Notes: a model not told the origin generated them from the letters alone. A stretch of 64,000 bases of DNA from Paraburkholderia sp. Ac-20340 (GCF_017104965.1 NZ_JAAGPR010000001.1:558001-622000), one strand, 5' to 3'. Positions 53,844-63,093 are shown, counted from the stretch's first letter. Program-made: numbers and translations.

Positions 53844-55052
53844 TTAAGCCTTGTTCTTGTTGTAGACATCGACGAACACCGCGGCCAGCAGCACGATGCC
53901 TTTGATCACCTGCTGATAATCGACGCCGATGCCCATGATGGACATGCCGTTATTCATGACGCCCATGATGAATGCGCCCACCACGGCACCCACGACCTTG
54001 CCCACGCCACCAGATGCCGACGCTCCGCCGATAAAGCACGCGGCAATCACATCGAGTTCGAAACCGGTCCCCGCTTTAGGCGTACCGCTATTGAGGCGCG
54101 CGGCGAAAATAATCCCTGCCAGTGCGGCGAGCACGCCCATATTGACGAACGTGAGGAAACTCACGGCCGGTACGCTCACGCCGGAAAGGCGCGCGGCCTT
54201 GGCATTGCCACCCACCGCGTAGACACGGCGGCCGATCGTCGTACGATTCATCACGAAGGTGTACACGCCAATCAGCACGCCCATGATGACGAGCACCGTA
54301 GGCAAGCCGCGATACGACGCCAGCAGATAGCAGAAATAAACGATCAAGGCGGTAAGCACGACGTTCTTCGCCACGAACATCGAAAACGAACCCTTGGCCA
54401 TGCCGTGCTTCGCGGCGCTCGCGCGGTGGCGCCACTCGATGGCGAAAAACGCCGCGCCCACCAGCACGCCAAGCACAATCGACGTGATATGCAGATCCTG
54501 ACCGTTGAATACATCGGGAATGAATCCCGAACTCACGGCAGCGAAGCTATCGGGAAACGGGCCGATCGACTGGCCTTGCAGCACCAGATTGGTCAGCCCG
54601 CGAAACACCAGCATGCCGGCCAGCGTGACGATGAACGATGGCATCTTCCAGAACGCGATCCAGTAGCCCTGCACGGCGCCGATCAGTGCGCCGGCTGCAA
54701 TGCAGATCAGCGTGGCCAGCACATAGTTGACATTGAACTGCACCATCAACACCGCAGCCAGTGCGCCAACGAGCCCCGCCGTCGAACCCACCGACAGATC
54801 GATATGCCCCGCCACAATCACCATCAGCATGCCAAGCGCCATGATGACGATATAGCTGTTTTGCAGCACCAGATTCGTCAGGTTGAGCGGCTGCATGAGC
54901 ACGCCGCCCGTCGCCACCTGAAAGAACACCATAATGACGATGAGCGAGAACAGCAGCCCATATTCACTGGCGCCGCGCTTGAACGCCGCCACGATTTCGC
55001 TTTTCTTGACTTCCACTTCCTGCTCAGCCATGGGCGAGAGAGCTTTACGCAT
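53844..55052 (-). CDS. gguB: sugar ABC transporter permease, GguB-like
   Basis: A 402-residue inner-membrane permease with about ten helices, of the XylH/GguB (multiple-sugar) group: MALGMLMVIVAGHIDLSVGS, GALIGAVQGYWIAFWKMPSF and FELDVIAACFIGGASASGGV are typical blocks. Together with the ATPase upstream and the ChvE-type binding protein it makes a complete importer. The ATG used lies one base after the ATPase stop codon, with GGAGG in the end of the ATPase gene eight bases before it, so translation is coupled. An upstream reading to 55130 overlaps the ATPase gene. It is in the middle of the hydroxyquinol operon, between ATPase and Dabb genes. Confidence 0.92.
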   Translation of the reverse strand: MRKALSPMAEQEVEVKKSEIVAAFKRGASEYGLLFSLIVIMVFFQVATGGVLMQPLNLTNLVLQNSYIVIMALGMLMVIVAGHIDLSVGSTAGLVGALAAVLMVQFNVNYVLATLICIAAGALIGAVQGYWIAFWKMPSFIVTLAGMLVFRGLTNLVLQGQSIGPFPDSFAAVSSGFIPDVFNGQDLHITSIVLGVLVGAAFFAIEWRHRASAAKHGMAKGSFSMFVAKNVVLTALIVYFCYLLASYRGLPTVLVIMGVLIGVYTFVMNRTTIGRRVYAVGGNAKAARLSGVSVPAVSFLTFVNMGVLAALAGIIFAARLNSGTPKAGTGFELDVIAACFIGGASASGGVGKVVGAVVGAFIMGVMNNGMSIMGIGVDYQQVIKGIVLLAAVFVDVYNKNKA

Positions 55053-55053
55053 T

Positions 55054-56583
55054 TCAGATGCCTCCATTACGCATGATTGCCCGCATGATCTTTTCCTGCG
55101 AGACTTCTTCCGAGCTGAACTCGCCGACAAAGCGGCCTTCGTTCATGACATAAACGCGATCGCACATGCCAAGAAGCTCCGGCATCTCGGAAGAAATCAT
55201 GACGACGCACTTACCCGCCGCAACCGCCTGATTGATGATGCTGTAGATTTCGTATTTAGCGCCGACGTCGATACCGCGTGTCGGCTCGTCGAGAATGAGT
55301 ACATCGGGTTCGGAAAACAGCCATTTGCTGAGCACGACCTTTTGCTGATTGCCGCCCGACAGGTTGCCCACCACATGGGACACGCCCTGCGCGCGAATTC
55401 TCAGTTTCTTGAGGTACTCCGCTGCAATGCTGGCTTCACCGTGTTCATTCAGGACACCATATTTTGAAACGCCCGCGAGATTGGCCAGCGAGATATTGGT
55501 CTGAATATCGTCGTCCAGCAGCAGACCATTGCCTTTGCGGTCTTCGGTGACATACGCCAGGCCCGCATCGATCGCCTTACGCACGGAAGAAACATCAGCC
55601 GGCTTTCCATGCAGCAGCACCGTCCCGCTGATGTCCTGACCATATGTGCCGCCGAACACACTCATTGCCAGTTCGGTTCGCCCCGAACCCATCAACCCCG
55701 CAATGCCGACGATTTCGCCCGCGCGCGCCTGCAGATTGACGCCCTTGATCACCGCACGATCGCGCTGCGTGGGATGCTGGACGCGCCAGTCCTTCACCTC
55801 GAAAATCACTTCGCCGATATTAGGCGTGCGCTTTGGATAGCGATCCGACATTTCGCGTCCGACCATCGCCTTGATGATGCGGTCTTCACTCACGCTTTGC
55901 GCGCGGCAATCCAGTTCATCGACCGTAGAACCATCGCGAATGACAGTGATGCTGTCCGCAACGCGCGAAATCTCATTGAGCTTGTGCGAAATGATGATGG
56001 ACGTCACACCGCGCTCTTTCAGATCGAGCAGCAAATCGAGCAGCGTTTCGCTGTCTTTCTCATTCAGGCTTGCCGTAGGTTCGTCGAGTATCAGCAGCCG
56101 CACTTCCTTCGACAACGCTTTCGCGATTTCCACCAGTTGCTGCTTGCCGATACCCAGCGTGCCCACTGGCGCGTCCGGCGAATCGTTCAGCCCGACTTTC
56201 TCCAGTAGCGTCCTGGCGCGCGCACGCGACCCCTGCCAGTCGATCACGCCGCGCCGCGACTGCTCGTTGCCAAGAAAAATGTTCTCGGTAATCGAGAGCA
56301 TCGGCACCAGCGCCAGCTCCTGGTGAATGATGATGATGCCCACGTCCTCGCTATCGGTGATATCCGAAAAGGCGCGTTCCTCGCCGTCATACACCACGCT
56401 GCCGGCATACGAACCATGGGCATAGACGCCACTCAGAATCTTCATGAGCGTCGATTTACCGGCACCGTTCTCTCCGCAGATCGCGTGAATCTCGCCTTTC
56501 CTGACGCGCAGGTTGACGTTATTCAATGCCTTGACCTGGCCGAAGGTCTTCTGGATGCTTTTCATTTCCAGAATCGTGTCCAT
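55054..56583 (-). CDS. gguA: sugar ABC transporter ATP-binding protein, GguA-like
   Basis: A 509-residue tandem ATPase of the carbohydrate uptake family (CUT2). The first domain has Walker [14 protein letters not shown], Walker [12 protein letters not shown], and a reduced signature [14 protein letters not shown]; the second has a Walker-A-like [12 protein letters not shown] without the full motif, and a canonical [15 protein letters not shown] followed by [14 protein letters not shown]. Such asymmetry is usual for CUT2 proteins. It powers import by GguB with ChvE as binding protein. It lies 67 bases downstream of the chvE-like gene and is followed by gguB at once. Sugar specificity cannot be read from the ATPase. 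Confidence 0.93.
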   Translation of the reverse strand: MDTILEMKSIQKTFGQVKALNNVNLRVRKGEIHAICGENGAGKSTLMKILSGVYAHGSYAGSVVYDGEERAFSDITDSEDVGIIIIHQELALVPMLSITENIFLGNEQSRRGVIDWQGSRARARTLLEKVGLNDSPDAPVGTLGIGKQQLVEIAKALSKEVRLLILDEPTASLNEKDSETLLDLLLDLKERGVTSIIISHKLNEISRVADSITVIRDGSTVDELDCRAQSVSEDRIIKAMVGREMSDRYPKRTPNIGEVIFEVKDWRVQHPTQRDRAVIKGVNLQARAGEIVGIAGLMGSGRTELAMSVFGGTYGQDISGTVLLHGKPADVSSVRKAIDAGLAYVTEDRKGNGLLLDDDIQTNISLANLAGVSKYGVLNEHGEASIAAEYLKKLRIRAQGVSHVVGNLSGGNQQKVVLSKWLFSEPDVLILDEPTRGIDVGAKYEIYSIINQAVAAGKCVVMISSEMPELLGMCDRVYVMNEGRFVGEFSSEEVSQEKIMRAIMRNGGI

Positions 56584-56650
56584 CTCTCTGTTCCTCGCTT
56601 CTCACAGGCTCGCGCTTTACACGCCCGATCACGTCACCGCACTGCCGCCA

Positions 56651-57721
56651 TTACTTGACTTGCGCTTGCGTGTAATAACCGCTGTTGATCAGCATGCTCT
56701 GCACCGAATCCTTATCGACCAGCACCGGCTTCACGAGATAGGTGGGCACGACCTTCACGCCGTTGTTGTAGCTTTTCGTGTCGTTGACGGGAACCGTCTT
56801 GCCGGCGAGCGCGTCGTCCACCATATCGGCGGTGACGCTCGCAAGCTTGCGCGTGTCCTTGAATACGGTGGTGGTTTGTTCGCCGCGCATGATCGCCTTG
56901 ACGTTCTGCACGTCCGCATCCTGGCCCGTGACGACCGGCATACCCGCCTGGGCCGTCCCATAGCCCACGCCCTTGAGCGAAGAAATCACGCCGATGGCAA
57001 TCGCGTCATTGGGCGTCCACACGGCGTCAAGATGCTCCTTGCCGTAGAAGGCGCTGAGAAGATTGTCCATGCGCGATTGCGCCGTTGCGCCGTCCCAGTT
57101 GCGCGTCGCGATCTTCTCGAACGCCACCTGCTTGCTACGAATCACGAACTTGCCGCTATCGATATAAGGCTTGAGCACCGACATACCACCCGCGTAAATC
57201 ATGTGTGCGTTGTTATCGTCGGACGAACCGCCGAAGAGTTCGATATTGAACGGCGTCTTGCTGCCCTTCTTCTGCCATTGCGCCACGATGCTTTGCGCCT
57301 GCAGCACACCCACGCCATAGTTATCGAACGTCGCGTAGTAATCGACATCCCTGGTCTGGCTGATCAGGCGGTCATAGGAGATGACCTTGATATGTTTCTT
57401 CTGCGCGTAGGCCAGTGCATCCGAAAACGTCTTGCCGTCGATCGGCGCGATGATCAGCGCTTTCACGCCTTTGGCCAGCATGTTTTCGACCTGATTCACC
57501 TGGGTCGGCACATCGTAGTTCGCGTATTGCAAGTCGGCGCTATAGCCCTTGGCCTTGAGCGCCTCGACCATGCTCTTGCCATCGGTCAGCCAGCGCGACT
57601 CAGTCTTGTCCGGCAGCGAAATGCCGATCACGCCCTTGTCCTGCGCGTACAAAGAAACCGACATGGCGGAAAGGCCGATACCGATAGCCGTAGCAATTAC
57701 GGCACGCTTGACGATGTTCAT
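56651..57721 (-). CDS. chvE: periplasmic sugar-binding protein, ChvE-like
   Basis: A 356-residue periplasmic binding protein with a signal peptide ending SVSLYAQ and then DKGVIGISLPDKTESRWLTD, the sugar-binding type-1 fold. Blocks such as YANYDVPTQVNQVENMLAKG, SYDRLISQTRDVDYYATFDN, PFNIELFGGSSDDNNAHMI, and TGQDADVQNVKAIMRGEQTT follow Agrobacterium ChvE closely. ChvE binds many monosaccharides (galactose, arabinose, xylose, glucose), so its ligand here may be a pentose, hexose or cyclic polyol. Usually ChvE-Ggu operons have no aromatic-degradation genes, so this copy is unusual. It lies between the second Gfo/Idh/MocA gene and gguA. Confidence 0.93.
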   Translation of the reverse strand: MNIVKRAVIATAIGIGLSAMSVSLYAQDKGVIGISLPDKTESRWLTDGKSMVEALKAKGYSADLQYANYDVPTQVNQVENMLAKGVKALIIAPIDGKTFSDALAYAQKKHIKVISYDRLISQTRDVDYYATFDNYGVGVLQAQSIVAQWQKKGSKTPFNIELFGGSSDDNNAHMIYAGGMSVLKPYIDSGKFVIRSKQVAFEKIATRNWDGATAQSRMDNLLSAFYGKEHLDAVWTPNDAIAIGVISSLKGVGYGTAQAGMPVVTGQDADVQNVKAIMRGEQTTTVFKDTRKLASVTADMVDDALAGKTVPVNDTKSYNNGVKVVPTYLVKPVLVDKDSVQSMLINSGYYTQAQVK

Positions 57722-57812
57722 GCTTGTCTCCTGATCAGTATGACTAATTATCTTTGATTGAATGATTCTGGATGAACCGGCCTCCCACGAGACCGGTTTC
57801 CGCTGACTCCGC

Positions 57813-58901
57813 TTACTCGATAAAGACCTCGGCGCCTGCCTTTTTCGACGAAGCGAACATGGCCTCGATCACACGGCTGATGTTGTAGGCCTGACTTGCT
57901 GGCACGACAGACGGCGTACCATTGCGCAATGCGTCGAAGAACGCAGTCGATTCGCGGTCGAAATACACCGGGTTGCCAATTTCAGCGATATCCGGCGAAT
58001 ACTCGGTTTTTTTCGTGGCCCAGATTTCGGGGAAGCTGGTTTCCTGCCACTCGGTCCAGCCTTCGGGATAATCGCCCTTGCCTGCGTCGTAAATCTTGTA
58101 GCTGGCCGGCAGCGAACGCGACGACATAATGCCTTCGGTGCCATAAGCCGTGATGTCCCAGCTTTCCGTCCATGGCAGCACGTCCCACGACATAAAGTCG
58201 ATGGTCACAATCTTGTCGCCGTAATTGAGCACTGCGCCCGCGGCATCTTCACGCGATTCGTCGCCGTGGAAATCGGGGAACTTCGTGATACGCGCGTTGA
58301 CTGACTTCGGCGTACCGAAATGCAGCAGAATGCGATCGACCAGATGGCAGCCGATCACGAACACCGCGCCACCAATATCGCCTGGCTGCGTCATATGCGC
58401 CGTTCCCGCTTCGTCGTGCGAGCAGCCGCCGTGCGCACGCACCTGCACGACCTTGCCAAGACGCCCACTTTTCAGCGCAGCCTGCATCGCGTCGACCGAC
58501 GGTGCAAAGCGCCAGCAATATCCCACCTGCACGAGCCCACCTGTGCGCTCGACGGCCTGCATGATGCGCCTGGCGTCTTCGGAACTGCGCCCGGCCGGCT
58601 TTTCGCACAGCACTGCCTTGCCGGCTTCGAGCGCCTCGATGGTCAGTTCCGCCATCTTGTCGCTCTTCGAATGCACGAGCACGACATGTACGTTCTTATC
58701 GGCAAGAATCTCTTCTTTCGTGCGCGCCTGCAGTCCTAACGCATCCACGAAGGGCGTAAGCAAGGGGCTGGTGTCCCACGCGCCGAGCATCTTCGCGTCG
58801 CTTCTGCGCTGAATCGCTTTCACCCGGCCCGATGTGTGCGGATGCGTAATGCCCAGACACGCTACGCCAATCGTTTCTGCAGAATCAATGTTGTGCGCCA
58901 T
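57813..58901 (-). CDS. Gfo/Idh/MocA-family oxidoreductase, atypical NAD motif
   Basis: A 362-residue dehydrogenase of the Gfo/Idh/MocA family by its second half: AVLCEKPAGRSSEDARRIM (the EKP motif), GYCWRFAPSVDAMQ and GGAVFVIGCHLVDRIL with the catalytic His. Residues 10-25 read IGVACLGITHPHTSGR where GxGxxG is expected, so the NAD(P)-binding glycines are partly missing. It could use the cofactor in another way or not be a dehydrogenase. Two genes of this family are adjacent, which is common in cyclitol and modified-sugar pathways (one oxidising, one reducing). It lies 24 bases downstream of the IolG-like gene. Substrate unknown. Confidence 0.85.
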   Translation of the reverse strand: MAHNIDSAETIGVACLGITHPHTSGRVKAIQRRSDAKMLGAWDTSPLLTPFVDALGLQARTKEEILADKNVHVVLVHSKSDKMAELTIEALEAGKAVLCEKPAGRSSEDARRIMQAVERTGGLVQVGYCWRFAPSVDAMQAALKSGRLGKVVQVRAHGGCSHDEAGTAHMTQPGDIGGAVFVIGCHLVDRILLHFGTPKSVNARITKFPDFHGDESREDAAGAVLNYGDKIVTIDFMSWDVLPWTESWDITAYGTEGIMSSRSLPASYKIYDAGKGDYPEGWTEWQETSFPEIWATKKTEYSPDIAEIGNPVYFDRESTAFFDALRNGTPSVVPASQAYNISRVIEAMFASSKKAGAEVFIE

Positions 58902-58925
58902 GACTTTTTTCCTCCTGCTCGTGAA

Positions 58926-59918
58926 TTAGACCGTAATGGCTTTGCCGGAACGGGCGGATTCAAGCGCACATTCAGCAAGGCGCAGCGCCTTCAGGCCGTC
59001 GTCAACCGAAGTCGGCAGCGGCGTGCCGTTATTCAACGCATCGACAAAAGCCTGCAACTCATTACGGTAAGCATCGACATAACGTTCGAGGAAGAAGTTG
59101 AGCAGCGGCTCGCGCACATCGGTCGCTTCCTTGCTCCATCGGCGGATCGTGGACGGGCGCAGATTTTCCTGTAGCAGCATGCCTTTCGAGCCCGACACTT
59201 CCATGCGCTGATCGTAGCCATAAACCGCTTCACGACAGCAGTTGATATGGCATTGCTTGCCCGATGCCGTGCGCAACTGGACCATCACCGTATCGAAGTC
59301 GCCGAGTTCGGAGAGCGATGAATCGACGAGACGGCTCGCCATCGCCATCACTTCCACCGGCTCTTCGCCGAGCAGCCAGCGCGCCATATCGAGGTCGTGA
59401 ATTACCATGTCGCGGAAGATGCCGCCCGAGTGCTCGACGTAATCGCGCGGAGGCATGCCGGGGTCGCGGCTCGAAATAATCACCTGGCGCACTTCGCCCA
59501 CATCGCCCGCGTCAATGGCCTGACGAAACGCCTGCGACGTGGGATCGAAGCGACGATTGAACGCCAGCATCACGCGGCCATTGCGACGCTCGACTTCGCG
59601 CGCGGCGGCCAGCGACTTCTCCATGTCGAGATCGATGGGCTTTTCGCAAAGCACGGCTTTGCCGCGTGCCACCGCTTCGAGCATGAACGCAATATGCGTG
59701 TCGGTCGGCGTGCCGATCACGACGGCGTCGATATCGCTGCGTTGAAGCACGGCCATGCAATCGGTGGATGCCTCGCAACCCAGACGTTCCGCGAGTGCAT
59801 TGGCCGCAGCAGGCACCGGATCGGCCACCACGACGAGCTTCGCGTTCGGAATGGCAGCGGCATTGCCGGCGTGAATGCGGCCAATCCGGCCAGCGCCAAG
59901 GACGGCGATTCGAATCAT
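58926..59918 (-). CDS. Gfo/Idh/MocA oxidoreductase, myo-inositol 2-dehydrogenase-like
   Basis: A 330-residue NAD(P)-dependent dehydrogenase closest in layout to IolG. The cofactor motif is VLGAGRIGRIHAGNAA, the family EKP motif is in AVLCEKPIDLDMEK, and the catalytic Asp-x3-His is FRDMVIHDLDMARW near residue 170, as in IolG. IolG oxidises myo-inositol (and often other ring polyols or sugars) at one hydroxyl to a ketone. Here it sits next to a xylose-isomerase-like barrel, as iolG sits next to iolE and iolH in inositol clusters, but iolB, iolC, and iolD are absent. The product would be a keto-polyol ring. Substrate is inference; the family is certain. Confidence 0.85.
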   Translation of the reverse strand: MIRIAVLGAGRIGRIHAGNAAAIPNAKLVVVADPVPAAANALAERLGCEASTDCMAVLQRSDIDAVVIGTPTDTHIAFMLEAVARGKAVLCEKPIDLDMEKSLAAAREVERRNGRVMLAFNRRFDPTSQAFRQAIDAGDVGEVRQVIISSRDPGMPPRDYVEHSGGIFRDMVIHDLDMARWLLGEEPVEVMAMASRLVDSSLSELGDFDTVMVQLRTASGKQCHINCCREAVYGYDQRMEVSGSKGMLLQENLRPSTIRRWSKEATDVREPLLNFFLERYVDAYRNELQAFVDALNNGTPLPTSVDDGLKALRLAECALESARSGKAITV

Positions 59919-59967
59919 GTTTGTCTCCAGAGATATTCAGTGGTTTCGATCGGCGAAAATGACCGGA

Positions 59968-60849
59968 TCAGGCCAGGGCACGATTCGTGGCAGAAAATTG
60001 CGCGATGGTGGTGTCATACGCGCGCTTCGCCATTTGCTCCAATGGCAGCTTGCGGAACGACTCCGAAATCAATTCGACGCCGTAATAAGGCAGATCGCAG
60101 CCGGCCTGTTCCAGCGCCTGAACGAATGCCGGGCAGTCGGCGACGCCTTCGCCGCACAACTGCCGATTGAAAGTCGAGTCGTCCAGCAAGGTGCCGCGAA
60201 TCTGTGCGGCCACGTCATCCAGTTCGACGCCCTTGATAAAGCGTGCGGGAATAGCCGCAACTTCGCTATACGGGCTGCCGAAGCGCGCGACGTGCCAATG
60301 ATCCACCATCAAGCCACCATTGGGCTGGTCGGCGCCTTGCGCGATCTGCAAAGCGTCGCCGATATTGCGAATGACCGAGAACGGCATGAATTCGATCGCC
60401 ACCGTTGCGCCAATCGTTGCGACGTCTTCGCAGAGCGTCGCGAATTCGGCGGTCATGCGCGGGAAATCCGCTGGCGTCGTATCGAAGGGGTTCGCGCCTA
60501 TCTTCAGATTGCGCATGCCGAGTTGCGCGCCCAGTTCAATCACACGGCGGCGGAAATGATCGGATTTAGCGCGCACTTCGCCATCGAGATACCAGTCCAT
60601 CAGGATTTCGAGTTCGAAATACTTCATGCCCGTATCGTCGAGAATCTGCTTCACGCCCGCGACGCCATATTGATCGACGCTGTGTTCGAGATCGTCGAGA
60701 ATCAGACCGATGCCTCGCCAGCCCGCTTTCGATGCTGCCTCGGCGCGTTCGCGCAGCGTGTAGGGGCTGATTTCCGTCGGGGCCCCCGGATAGACGTCGC
60801 CAGCCAGCGTCCAATAGGCGGCCAGAAGCTCTTTGCTTTTCGTGCTCAT
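59968..60849 (-). CDS. xylose-isomerase-like TIM-barrel protein (IolE/AsbF superfamily)
   Basis: A 293-residue TIM barrel of the sugar phosphate isomerase/epimerase superfamily. Likely metal ligands are Glu153 (AIEFMPFS), Asp183 in MVDHWHVAR, Glu209 (GVELDD) and Glu259 (GVELIS), the usual four-strand pattern. The superfamily includes IolE, which dehydrates 2-keto-inositol, and AsbF/QuiC, which dehydrate 3-dehydroshikimate to protocatechuate, a real ring aromatisation. It is next to an IolG-like dehydrogenase and a ring-cleaving dioxygenase, so dehydration of a keto-polyol toward a trihydroxybenzene is a good hypothesis; isomerisation or epimerisation remains possible. Length is normal. Confidence 0.85.
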   Translation of the reverse strand: MSTKSKELLAAYWTLAGDVYPGAPTEISPYTLRERAEAASKAGWRGIGLILDDLEHSVDQYGVAGVKQILDDTGMKYFELEILMDWYLDGEVRAKSDHFRRRVIELGAQLGMRNLKIGANPFDTTPADFPRMTAEFATLCEDVATIGATVAIEFMPFSVIRNIGDALQIAQGADQPNGGLMVDHWHVARFGSPYSEVAAIPARFIKGVELDDVAAQIRGTLLDDSTFNRQLCGEGVADCPAFVQALEQAGCDLPYYGVELISESFRKLPLEQMAKRAYDTTIAQFSATNRALA

Positions 60850-60902
60850 TTCCAGTATCCAGTGGGTAAATTAATTCGGAATGCCAGGAGAAACCGAAAC
60901 CT

Positions 60903-61814
60903 TCAGGCCGATTTCGTGACAGGTGCCAGCGTAAAATCCCACGTCACCGACCAGAAAGGCGCTGCCAGACCGGCTTTTTCTGCGGCCTCGGCATCGTCGA
61001 TCTGTTTGAAATCGGCGATCAGATCGCTCTTGACGCCAAACACGGCGTCCTCCGGGAGATACGGGCAATCCGGCGTAAAGATATGCGTAATCACGGGCTC
61101 GTAGCCCGGTGCCGTCACGATGAAATGCAAATGCGCCGCACGGTTCGGATGTCGGCCCATCGCGCCCAGCAGTTTGCCCACCGGGCCATCGGAGGGAATC
61201 GGATAGTGGCGCGGCTTGACTGACCGGAATGAATACGCACCGGTAGCATCCGAGGTGAACACGCCGCGCAAATTCGAGTCGGGTTGAATACCCTTCTGCT
61301 GGACGTCGTAGAAACCGTCGTCGTTGGTCTGCCAGACTTCGAGCTTCGCGTTCGGCACCGGTTGGCCGTTAATGTCGGTGACACGTCCTGCGACGATCAG
61401 CGGCTCGCCTTTGCCATCAAGGCAGATGTTCGCGCCGTTTTCATATTGCGGCGCGTTCTCGACATAGAACGGCCCGAGAATCGTGTTCGGTGTAGCGCCG
61501 TTCGGCCGGCGATGATTAATCGCATCGACCAGCATCGACACGCCGAGAATATCGGACAACAGGATATATTCCTGCCGCCATTCGTTGCACATCTGGCCGG
61601 TTTCAGTGAGAAAGCGTATGGCGGCAAACCATTCTTCGTGAGTCGGCTCGATTTCCTTGACCGCGGCATGGAGGTGCTTGACGAGCACCTCCATGACCTG
61701 CTTGAGTCGCGGATCGACATCCGCGCCCATGCGAGCGTTCACAACATCCGCGGAACGTGCCTCGTCGAAATACGAGGATGCCGATTGAGAGGCGTGAGAT
61801 CCAGCTTGTTGCAT
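60903..61814 (-). CDS. intradiol ring-cleavage dioxygenase, hydroxyquinol 1,2-dioxygenase type
   Basis: A 303-residue non-haem iron(III) dioxygenase that splits the ring of 1,2,4-trihydroxybenzene (hydroxyquinol) between the two vicinal hydroxyls to 3-hydroxy-cis,cis-muconate (maleylacetate). The N-terminal dimerisation helices are followed by LGPFYVENAPQYENG (first Tyr ligand), RHYPIPSDGPVGKLLGAMGR (second Tyr), and HPNRAAHLHFIVTAPGYEPV with the two His ligands; the DGPVGKLL-and-GRHP pairing is typical for hydroxyquinol rather than catechol enzymes. AAGGAGA lies before the ATG. It is the first enzyme gene of the minus-strand operon, 146 bases after LysR. Relaxed specificity for catechol or tetrahydroxybenzene is possible. 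Confidence 0.92.
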   Translation of the reverse strand: MQQAGSHASQSASSYFDEARSADVVNARMGADVDPRLKQVMEVLVKHLHAAVKEIEPTHEEWFAAIRFLTETGQMCNEWRQEYILLSDILGVSMLVDAINHRRPNGATPNTILGPFYVENAPQYENGANICLDGKGEPLIVAGRVTDINGQPVPNAKLEVWQTNDDGFYDVQQKGIQPDSNLRGVFTSDATGAYSFRSVKPRHYPIPSDGPVGKLLGAMGRHPNRAAHLHFIVTAPGYEPVITHIFTPDCPYLPEDAVFGVKSDLIADFKQIDDAEAAEKAGLAAPFWSVTWDFTLAPVTKSA

Positions 61815-61959
61815 TGAGCGTCTCCTTCCGTGTTCTTGTACTGCTTTGAAGGAAGTCTATATTCGCTCGCGCCGGCAAAACAGAGTTGAAAAGGGAATCT
61901 ATTTCGCGTTTCGCGGGAAAGTCGCTGGCTGCAGCGCATTCACGCGATGGTATATGCCA

Positions 61960-62874
61960 TTACTCGGACCAAAGCCGCTCGAAGTCGTGCTTGCGAAAGC
62001 GTTCCGCGAGCGCTTCAATAAAGAGGCGAACCTTGACCGGCATATGCGAGCGCGTCTGAAATGCGATATTCATGGTCAGGCGCGGCAAATCCCATTCGTC
62101 CAGCACCGGCACGAGACGGCCAGCGACGAGATCGTCGTAAATGATGTATTTCGGCTGGACCAGAATGCCCATACCGTCTAGCGCGGCAACTCTCAAGACC
62201 TGGCCATCGTTCGATTCGAGCAACGGCCTGACTTTCACCACCACGCATTCGCCGTCGCGCTGAAAAGCAAGATCGCGTGGATTATCGGCAAGGCCGTAGT
62301 TCAGCACCTTATGCTTGCCTAATTCAGCGGGAAAGCGCGGCGCGCCGTGCGCGGCAATATAGCCAGGCGACGCCGCCAGAATGCGTCGCGTAGAAGCCAG
62401 CCGGCGCACCGTGATATTGCTGTCGGCTTCCAGCACTTTGGTGCGGATCGCAACATCGATACCGTTTTCGATGATGTCGTAATAGCGATTCGCGGCCACC
62501 ACATCGACACTGATGTCCGGATAACGTGCATTGAATTCCGGCAACATCGGCGCGATATGCAGCATGCAAAACGATAGCGACGCAGTCACCCTGAGCAATC
62601 CGCTCGGGCGCGCCACGGCGTCTTTCACGACCAGTTCCGCTTCGCCCAGATCCGCAAGAATGGATTTGCAGCGCCGGTGGAATTCCGCGCCCGCTTCCGT
62701 GAGATAGAGATTGCGCGTGGTTCTGCGCACCAGTTGCACACCCAGGCGCGACTCCAGCGAAATCAGATAACGGCTCGCAGCAGAGATCGACAGTTCGACG
62801 GCCTCCGCTGCCCGGCTGATACTCCCCGTCTCTGCAACCTCGACGAAAAGCTGAACTTCCTTGAACTGGTCCAT
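61960..62874 (-). CDS. LysR-family transcriptional regulator
   Basis: A 304-residue LysR regulator. The winged helix-turn-helix is at residues 1-60 (FKEVQLFVEVAETGSISRAA, then SISAASRYLISLESRLGVQL), followed by an effector-binding domain (LLRVTASLSFCMLHIAPMLP, then SPGYIAAHGAPRFPAEL). It lies at the head of the hydroxyquinol operon, on the same strand, 146 bases before the dioxygenase gene. A divergent LacI-family gene shares its promoter side, where a 30-base perfect inverted repeat begins 43 bases from the LysR start. LysR proteins often sense ring-cleavage intermediates, which fits, but the effector is unknown. Confidence 0.92.
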   Translation of the reverse strand: MDQFKEVQLFVEVAETGSISRAAEAVELSISAASRYLISLESRLGVQLVRRTTRNLYLTEAGAEFHRRCKSILADLGEAELVVKDAVARPSGLLRVTASLSFCMLHIAPMLPEFNARYPDISVDVVAANRYYDIIENGIDVAIRTKVLEADSNITVRRLASTRRILAASPGYIAAHGAPRFPAELGKHKVLNYGLADNPRDLAFQRDGECVVVKVRPLLESNDGQVLRVAALDGMGILVQPKYIIYDDLVAGRLVPVLDEWDLPRLTMNIAFQTRSHMPVKVRLFIEALAERFRKHDFERLWSE

Positions 62875-62916
62875 CTCCTGCCATCCGGGTCATGTCAGTG
62901 GAAGAATACGGCAATC

Positions 62917-62946
62917 GATGTGTTTTTGATGCGTCAAAAACACATC
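62917..62946. promoter_or_regulatory. 30 bp inverted repeat in the LysR-LacI intergenic region
   Basis: GATGTGTTTTTGA, a 4-base gap TGCG, and TCAAAAACACATC make a perfect 13-base inverted repeat. It begins 43 bases from the LysR start and is about 150 bases from the LacI start, in their shared promoter region. The symmetrical sequence with AT-rich tracts could be the operator of the LacI-family protein. It is not followed by a T-run, and a terminator between two divergent genes would be odd. Confidence 0.75.
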
Positions 62947-63079
62947 AGCAATCAATCAAACTAGGGGATAACCCGAGATTTTATTCAAACATCCCGGCAT
63001 AACGCTATGCTTCTGCCATGCGTTCAATGCTCAATTCGCGTAGGCGCGGCTATCATCGGATCATCAGCAATCCATCAAT
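62944..63079. repeat. 17 bp direct repeats in the same promoter region
   Basis: ATCAGCAATCAATCAAA (62944-62960) and ATCAGCAATCCATCAAT (63063-63079) differ at two positions. The second copy lies close to the LacI Shine-Dalgarno. They may be part of regulator binding or a small duplication. Confidence 0.5.
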
Positions 63080-63093
63080 GAGGAGATGAGTTC

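Noticed and set aside
58926..60849. A classical iol (inositol) operon
   Set aside because: iolB, iolC and iolD are absent and the neighbours are ring-cleavage genes; only the dehydrogenase and barrel types are shared.
59968..60849. C-glycoside deglycosidase (CarC/DgpC type) as the main explanation
   Set aside because: The beta-subunit gene usual for that system is not present in the operon. Kept only as an alternative.
52455..61814. A resorcinol, nitrophenol or chlorophenol hydroxyquinol cluster
   Set aside because: No flavin or other monooxygenase, no decarboxylase and no aromatic transporter are in the operon.
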